A stretch of DNA of 64,000 bases. Origin: a virus. The position numbers and the translations under genes were made by a program. The notes under the pieces were generated by a model, which was given only the letters and a program-made list of their open reading frames with translations, was not told the DNA's origin and did not search any database. Of the stretch, positions 60,988 to 64,000 are shown one piece after another (positions within the stretch are counted from its first letter, which is position 1; every line of letters begins with the position of its first letter). Location of the stretch: positions 36,487 through 100,486 of the IMG/VR virus record IMGVR_UViG_3300001041_000014. One strand, 5' to 3'.

Positions 60988-61248
60988 TTACCACCTTATA
61001 GTAATTATCTTACAATTAACAAGATTATAATAGACACTCCAATAAGCCTCATAACCTTCATCTAAATATTTCTTAATAATTTTATTAACTAAGTCAATCG
61101 ATAGCACACATATATATTCTATTACATAATACTCCTTCGGTACAGATGATTCAGCTTCAATCATTTTATCAATTTTAGCGATAAAATCATCATCTTTTAA
61201 TAATGAATCTAATTTATTTCTTCTAGCTTCACTTATCGGAAATACCAT
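60988..61248 (-). CDS. Hypothetical protein, paralogue of 61950-62207
   Basis: 86 residues after AAGGAGTTG. The segment VIEYICVLSIDLVNKIIKKYLDEGYEAYWSVYY aligns with LIYICKISMYLAERITRYFKYKGYNIKWYSHL of 61950-62207. Alpha/beta, function unknown. Confidence 0.55.
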   Translation of the reverse strand: MVFPISEARRNKLDSLLKDDDFIAKIDKMIEAESSVPKEYYVIEYICVLSIDLVNKIIKKYLDEGYEAYWSVYYNLVNCKIITIRW

Positions 61249-61264
61249 TATTCATTCAACTCCT

Positions 61265-61474
61265 TTATTTAAAATGATATATTAGTAGAGTAGTCATTAT
61301 TGAAACCCATGTTAATCCATATAATATTCCGAATAATTTCTCATTTCCTTTAGCGGGTATATTCTTGTATAACTCCATAAATGTAATTTTTCTATCGGTC
61401 ATCATTACCATACCAGATAAATATGACATTATAAATAGAGATGCAATGGAGAGAGTAAATAATATTAACTTCAT
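61265..61474 (-). CDS. Small two-helix membrane protein
   Basis: 69 residues with membrane helices at about 2-22 (KLILFTLSIASLFIMSYLSG) and 47-66 (LFGILYGLTWVSIMTTLLI), joined by a polar loop. Start after AAAGGAG. Could act in the envelope; holin activity is not excluded. Confidence 0.6.
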   Translation of the reverse strand: MKLILFTLSIASLFIMSYLSGMVMMTDRKITFMELYKNIPAKGNEKLFGILYGLTWVSIMTTLLIYHFK

Positions 61475-61478
61475 TTAA

Positions 61479-61739
61479 TCAAACTCCTTTAATCAATTTA
61501 TCGGATAGAAATATATTTGCTCCGAAATAAGTATTTCTTAACACATCATTGAGACATTTAATACTGCAGACGTGTTTTCTAATAGTATTAAAATTTGTCA
61601 TATTACTATCACTAGGTTCTGAATATGTCACAGTATTAAGATCCAAACTAGAATCGATTTTTAGATCTATATTACAAACATCACATTTATAACCTACAAT
61701 TTCTTCAACTTCTTTTAGAACCATTTTTATAATTTCCAT
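61479..61739 (-). CDS. Small zinc-ribbon-like protein
   Basis: 86 residues. CDVC near residue 19 and CSIKC near 57 give a four-cysteine arrangement typical of a zinc ribbon. Start after GGGAGG. Function unknown. Confidence 0.55.
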   Translation of the reverse strand: MEIIKMVLKEVEEIVGYKCDVCNIDLKIDSSLDLNTVTYSEPSDSNMTNFNTIRKHVCSIKCLNDVLRNTYFGANIFLSDKLIKGV

Positions 61740-61740
61740 A

Positions 61741-61950
61741 TTAATACCTCCCAGTTAATGTACAATTATGATAATCGTTTCGATTGATTATATGAAGTCG
61801 TTTATTAAATTTCACATAACCACCTCTGTTCCAAAGAGGAACTGTAAATAAACCAATTGGTATGAATGATATCTTCCAACCATATGAATAATCACTATAG
61901 TGTATTCTATGCACATTAGTAATAAGCTGGATAACTCTTTTAACTCTCAT
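61741..61950 (-). CDS. Hypothetical basic protein
   Basis: 69 residues; the ATG at 61950 overlaps the preceding stop (TAATG), so it is translated by coupling. Basic, aromatic-rich, beta-like. No family recognised. Confidence 0.5.
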   Translation of the reverse strand: MRVKRVIQLITNVHRIHYSDYSYGWKISFIPIGLFTVPLWNRGGYVKFNKRLHIINRNDYHNCTLTGRY

Positions 61951-62207
61951 TATACAACACAATCCATAGTGTTAATTATTTGTGGGGTAATATTAAAAAC
62001 TATATGATCTGGATAACCCAAATGGGAATACCATTTAATATTATATCCTTTATATTTAAAATATCTGGTTATCCGTTCAGCTAAATACATTGATATTTTG
62101 CAGATGTATATTAATGGTGAAACTTTTGTATTTAACTCATATGACTGTTTAGTAATAAGACTAACGATCATATTAATGTGTACATCTTCAACCTGTGTTA
62201 TTTTCAT
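61950..62207 (-). CDS. Hypothetical protein, paralogue of 60988-61248
   Basis: 85 residues, sharing the ICKISMYLAERITRYFKYKGY core with 60988-61248. Its stop overlaps the next start and its start directly follows the metalloprotease-like gene. Confidence 0.55.
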   Translation of the reverse strand: MKITQVEDVHINMIVSLITKQSYELNTKVSPLIYICKISMYLAERITRYFKYKGYNIKWYSHLGYPDHIVFNITPQIINTMDCVV

Positions 62208-62783
62208 TTAAGAATTCCCCTCCCTAAGTCTAATTAAATTCCAAATTTTATAGAAATATTTGAATTTAAACATTTCAGCATATAGATCAGTAAACATGAG
62301 GGTATAGTATAATGAATCTTCATATTTGTTTGACTTAGCCTTTTCTTTATTCATTCTACGAATGACGTAAATAAATTCAGTGTTAATTCGTTCTAAACTT
62401 GATAAATCTTTGATATTTGAAGATTTCATGAATTTAATAATTTGAGATAAATGTCCAAATTCATGTAATAACATAGATACAATTAATGCCTTGTGTGAAA
62501 TTTCAATATTGAGTGAATTTAGAAATTCCACATTGGTGTCTAATAAAAACGCATAATCATTCTCATAACTCTCTTTTTCAATAACAAATAAATCATCACA
62601 AATGAATATTGTATGTTCGACTGGATTTAAATCTTTGATTTTTGTATTTAATCGGGCTATTCCACCTTCCTTTAATATTTGCAAACTATCTGTTATAATT
62701 AACTTAACTGGTACATCATAAAACTCTCGAAAAGTATTCTTTATTAAGTTAAAAGTCCTTGTAGTAAATTCCATTTCAATCAT
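62208..62783 (-). CDS. HExxH-motif protein, putative zinc metallopeptidase
   Basis: 191 residues from an ATG overlapping the preceding TGA, with AAAGGAGTG upstream. The motif LLHEFGHLSQI near 106-116 has the zinc ligands and catalytic Glu of HExxH peptidases. A further acid or His ligand downstream is probably in FTDLYAEMFKFKYF. There is no signal peptide, so the target is likely intracellular, a host or virion protein. Confidence 0.6.
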   Translation of the reverse strand: MIEMEFTTRTFNLIKNTFREFYDVPVKLIITDSLQILKEGGIARLNTKIKDLNPVEHTIFICDDLFVIEKESYENDYAFLLDTNVEFLNSLNIEISHKALIVSMLLHEFGHLSQIIKFMKSSNIKDLSSLERINTEFIYVIRRMNKEKAKSNKYEDSLYYTLMFTDLYAEMFKFKYFYKIWNLIRLREGNS

Positions 62784-63217
62784 TTATCAAACACTCCTTT
62801 TATATACTTAACTAATTCATTCAACCATGATTGTTCACTATTCTTAATTTTATCCTCCGAATAAATATTTAATTCATCCGTTTTATTCATAGTATTCATT
62901 TCATCATTATATCTTGCTTTATTTATTTCAGCATCCTTTTTAGACTTAGTATCGGTAATAGTTGATAAGACAGTATCTGTAAAATAGATCATTGTATTTT
63001 CAGATCCTCGCATAACATCTATAATAGAATATGATGTATTATCTCTAATATCATAAAATTTATCACCAATTTTTAATATAGGTTCTGGTATATCAATTGT
63101 CATAATGGTTGGGGTTCCAACCACTTTTCTTAGTTCTCGTACACCAAATACACTTTTAGATAATTTCTCAAAATAATATAACTTTTTTATTCTCCTGCCT
63201 TTAAATATACTCCTCAC
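62780..63217 (-). CDS. Hypothetical protein
   Basis: 145 residues: basic N-terminus, a beta module (ILKIGDKFYDIRDNTSYSIIDVMRG, MIYFTDTVLS) reminiscent of small SH3-like barrels, then a charged helical tail. Function unknown. Confidence 0.5.
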   Translation of the reverse strand: MRSIFKGRRIKKLYYFEKLSKSVFGVRELRKVVGTPTIMTIDIPEPILKIGDKFYDIRDNTSYSIIDVMRGSENTMIYFTDTVLSTITDTKSKKDAEINKARYNDEMNTMNKTDELNIYSEDKIKNSEQSWLNELVKYIKGVFDK

Positions 63218-63249
63218 TAATCAAAACAACTCCTTTGCATATTATTTTA

Positions 63250-63549
63250 TTAAGAATAATAATTATTACATTTCTTACATTGGTAAATATTTATGTTAAA
63301 ATAATTACTATATATTTTTTTAAATGGTGTCCAAACCTTACGTAAATTAGAACATTTGCATTCGGGAAGACTTTTTAATTCACTTAACTTTTCTTTAATC
63401 TTATTGAGTTTATACATTTGATGCATTATTTGATCCCAACTACTATCAGTTATATAACACCCGGAACATGTTTCAAAATCCTTACTCGCCTGAATAGATT
63501 TTTCTACGTCGGCAATAATTTCTTCAAACACTTGTAACACTTTCTTCAT
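63250..63549 (-). CDS. Zinc-ribbon hypothetical protein
   Basis: 99 residues: helical first half with CSGC, second half with PECKCSN and QCKKCNNYY. The last gives a likely zinc ribbon. Start after AAGGGGTG. Confidence 0.55.
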   Translation of the reverse strand: MKKVLQVFEEIIADVEKSIQASKDFETCSGCYITDSSWDQIMHQMYKLNKIKEKLSELKSLPECKCSNLRKVWTPFKKIYSNYFNINIYQCKKCNNYYS

Positions 63550-63556
63550 TATTTAA

Positions 63557-63646
63557 TCACCCCTTATATTTAGTATAAATAGTTTTAACTTCTTTCATCC
63601 ATTCCACAATTTCTTTTATAGACATATTAATTTTCTTTTGTTTCAT
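63557..63646 (-). CDS. 29-residue basic peptide
   Basis: The frame MKQKKINMSIKEIVEWMKEV ends YTKYKG. It follows AAAGGGGGG, is first after a promoter motif 44 nt upstream, and its stop region supplies the ribosome-binding site of the next gene. Likely a real micro-gene. Confidence 0.5.
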   Translation of the reverse strand: MKQKKINMSIKEIVEWMKEVKTIYTKYKG

Positions 63647-63690
63647 AAAGTTTATCCCCCCTTTATTGTAATAATGTTTTTACCAATATA

Positions 63691-63700
63691 ATAATATATA
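63691..63700 (-). promoter_or_regulatory. Putative phage promoter, TATATATTAT motif
   Basis: An exact motif ending 44 nt upstream of the ATG at 63646 and 20 nt after the terminator at 63721-63756. Confidence 0.55.
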
Positions 63701-63720
63701 TTTATACTCTTGGTACATAG

Positions 63721-63756
63721 AAAAAAAGAATACCCATTAATGGGTATTCTTTTTTT
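63721..63756. terminator. Bidirectional terminator
   Basis: A perfect palindrome AAAAAAAGAATACCCATT and complement, giving long T runs on both sides. It follows the gene at 63758. Confidence 0.85.
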
Positions 63757-63757
63757 G

Positions 63758-63979
63758 TCAGGCATTATCAGTTCTACCGACACTAAATCTCATATCTTGT
63801 GTTATAGCAACAAAACAATCCCTAAGCACTATTTCTTTAAACTCAGTTTTACGATGAGTGGCTATCACAGCATACACAATATTAGGATCAGTTTTTGGAA
63901 AAGCTAGTTGTATAATCTCATCATATGATAGAATAGTTGAATCAATCTCATGTGTCTCACCGTTAATAAATATTCTCAT
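63758..63979 (-). CDS. Ubiquitin-like (multiubiquitin-type) beta-grasp protein
   Basis: 73 residues. The order INGETHEIDSTILSYDEIIQLAF, IVYAVIATHR, EIVLRDCFVAITQDMRFSVGRTDNA follows the bacterial multiubiquitin/E2-binding domain (strand, YEEIV-LAF helix, YTVTYR strand, long loop, V-V-DGM-FNV-TD end). It lacks a C-terminal Gly-Gly, so conjugation is not indicated unless processed. The only upstream sequence is a poly-C run at the window edge, read as poly-G before this gene. Confidence 0.5.
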   Translation of the reverse strand: MRIFINGETHEIDSTILSYDEIIQLAFPKTDPNIVYAVIATHRKTEFKEIVLRDCFVAITQDMRFSVGRTDNA

Positions 63980-63990
63980 ATTAATTAATA

Positions 63991-64000
63991 CCCCCCCCCC
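63991..64000. repeat. Run of ten C at the window edge
   Basis: The window ends in an uninterrupted C10. On the minus strand it is G10 about 11 nt upstream of the ATG at 63979, where a ribosome-binding site belongs. It may be a real tract, a contig end or an artefact. Confidence 0.5.

Noticed and set aside
60835-61065. Plus-strand 76-codon frame
   Set aside because: No ribosome-binding site; it overlaps a terminator and a well-started minus-strand membrane gene.
1-64000. tRNA genes
   Set aside because: I saw no convincing cloverleaf in the intergenic gaps. A dedicated scan (tRNAscan-SE) would settle this.

Overview
The window looks like part of a jumbo phage genome from a low-GC Gram-positive (Bacillus-like) host. 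It is very AT-rich, densely packed, and arranged in long same-strand blocks with Shine-Dalgarno-led genes that often overlap by 1-8 nt; TTG starts are common. The strongest lineage marker is a multisubunit-type RNA polymerase beta' subunit encoded as separate N- and C-terminal proteins, as in phiKZ-like phages and the Bacillus phage AR9/PBS1 group. Unlike the uracil-DNA PBS1/AR9 phages, this window carries thymidylate synthase and dTMP kinase, so ordinary thymine DNA is likely (inference).

Layout. 1-277 (-): start of a tailspike-like gene. 410-1190 (+): two winged-helix proteins. 1241-6185 (-): RecB-like nuclease, Mre11/SbcD-like nuclease and a DnaB-like helicase cut by five group I introns. 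6280-16015 (+): structural genes, a beta-helix tailspike, an amidase endolysin and small membrane proteins. 16052-30392 (-): virion-like proteins, the intron-riddled beta' genes, and at the end a complete polyphosphate kinase 1. 30468-31494 (+): two small genes. 31516-63979 (-): nucleotide metabolism (dCTP deaminase, ThyA, Tmk, degenerate HD protein), DHH phosphoesterase, SLOG proteins, holin-like protein, two AAA+ ATPases, HAD phosphatase, HExxH protein, a ubiquitin-like protein, and many small hypotheticals including an expanded DUF4116 repeat family with broken copies.

The most striking system is splicing. I reconstructed eleven group I introns in three genes from intron-core elements, P1 pairings, conserved 3' ends and restored reading frames. 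The helicase (552 aa) is rebuilt from six exons, the beta' N-terminal subunit (489 aa) from six, and the beta' C-terminal subunit (403 aa) from two. Introns sit inside catalytic motifs: the Walker A loop of the helicase and the NADFDGD metal-binding motif of the polymerase. Both genes contain microexons (7 nt and 9 nt). In the polymerase the three catalytic aspartates lie on three different exons, the middle one on a 9-nt exon encoding only Phe-Asp-Gly. Only one intron carries a homing endonuclease (GIY-YIG).

Regulation. A sharply conserved motif TATATATTAT lies about 33-50 nt upstream of start codons, often just after a terminator hairpin. It resembles the phiKZ early-promoter core TATATTAC and is a good candidate for a phage-polymerase promoter. 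Several genes are frameshifted or carry an in-frame stop (37492-38009, 46091-46312, 47853-48525, 52036-52386). These could be real decay or sequencing error; the window also ends in a run of ten C.
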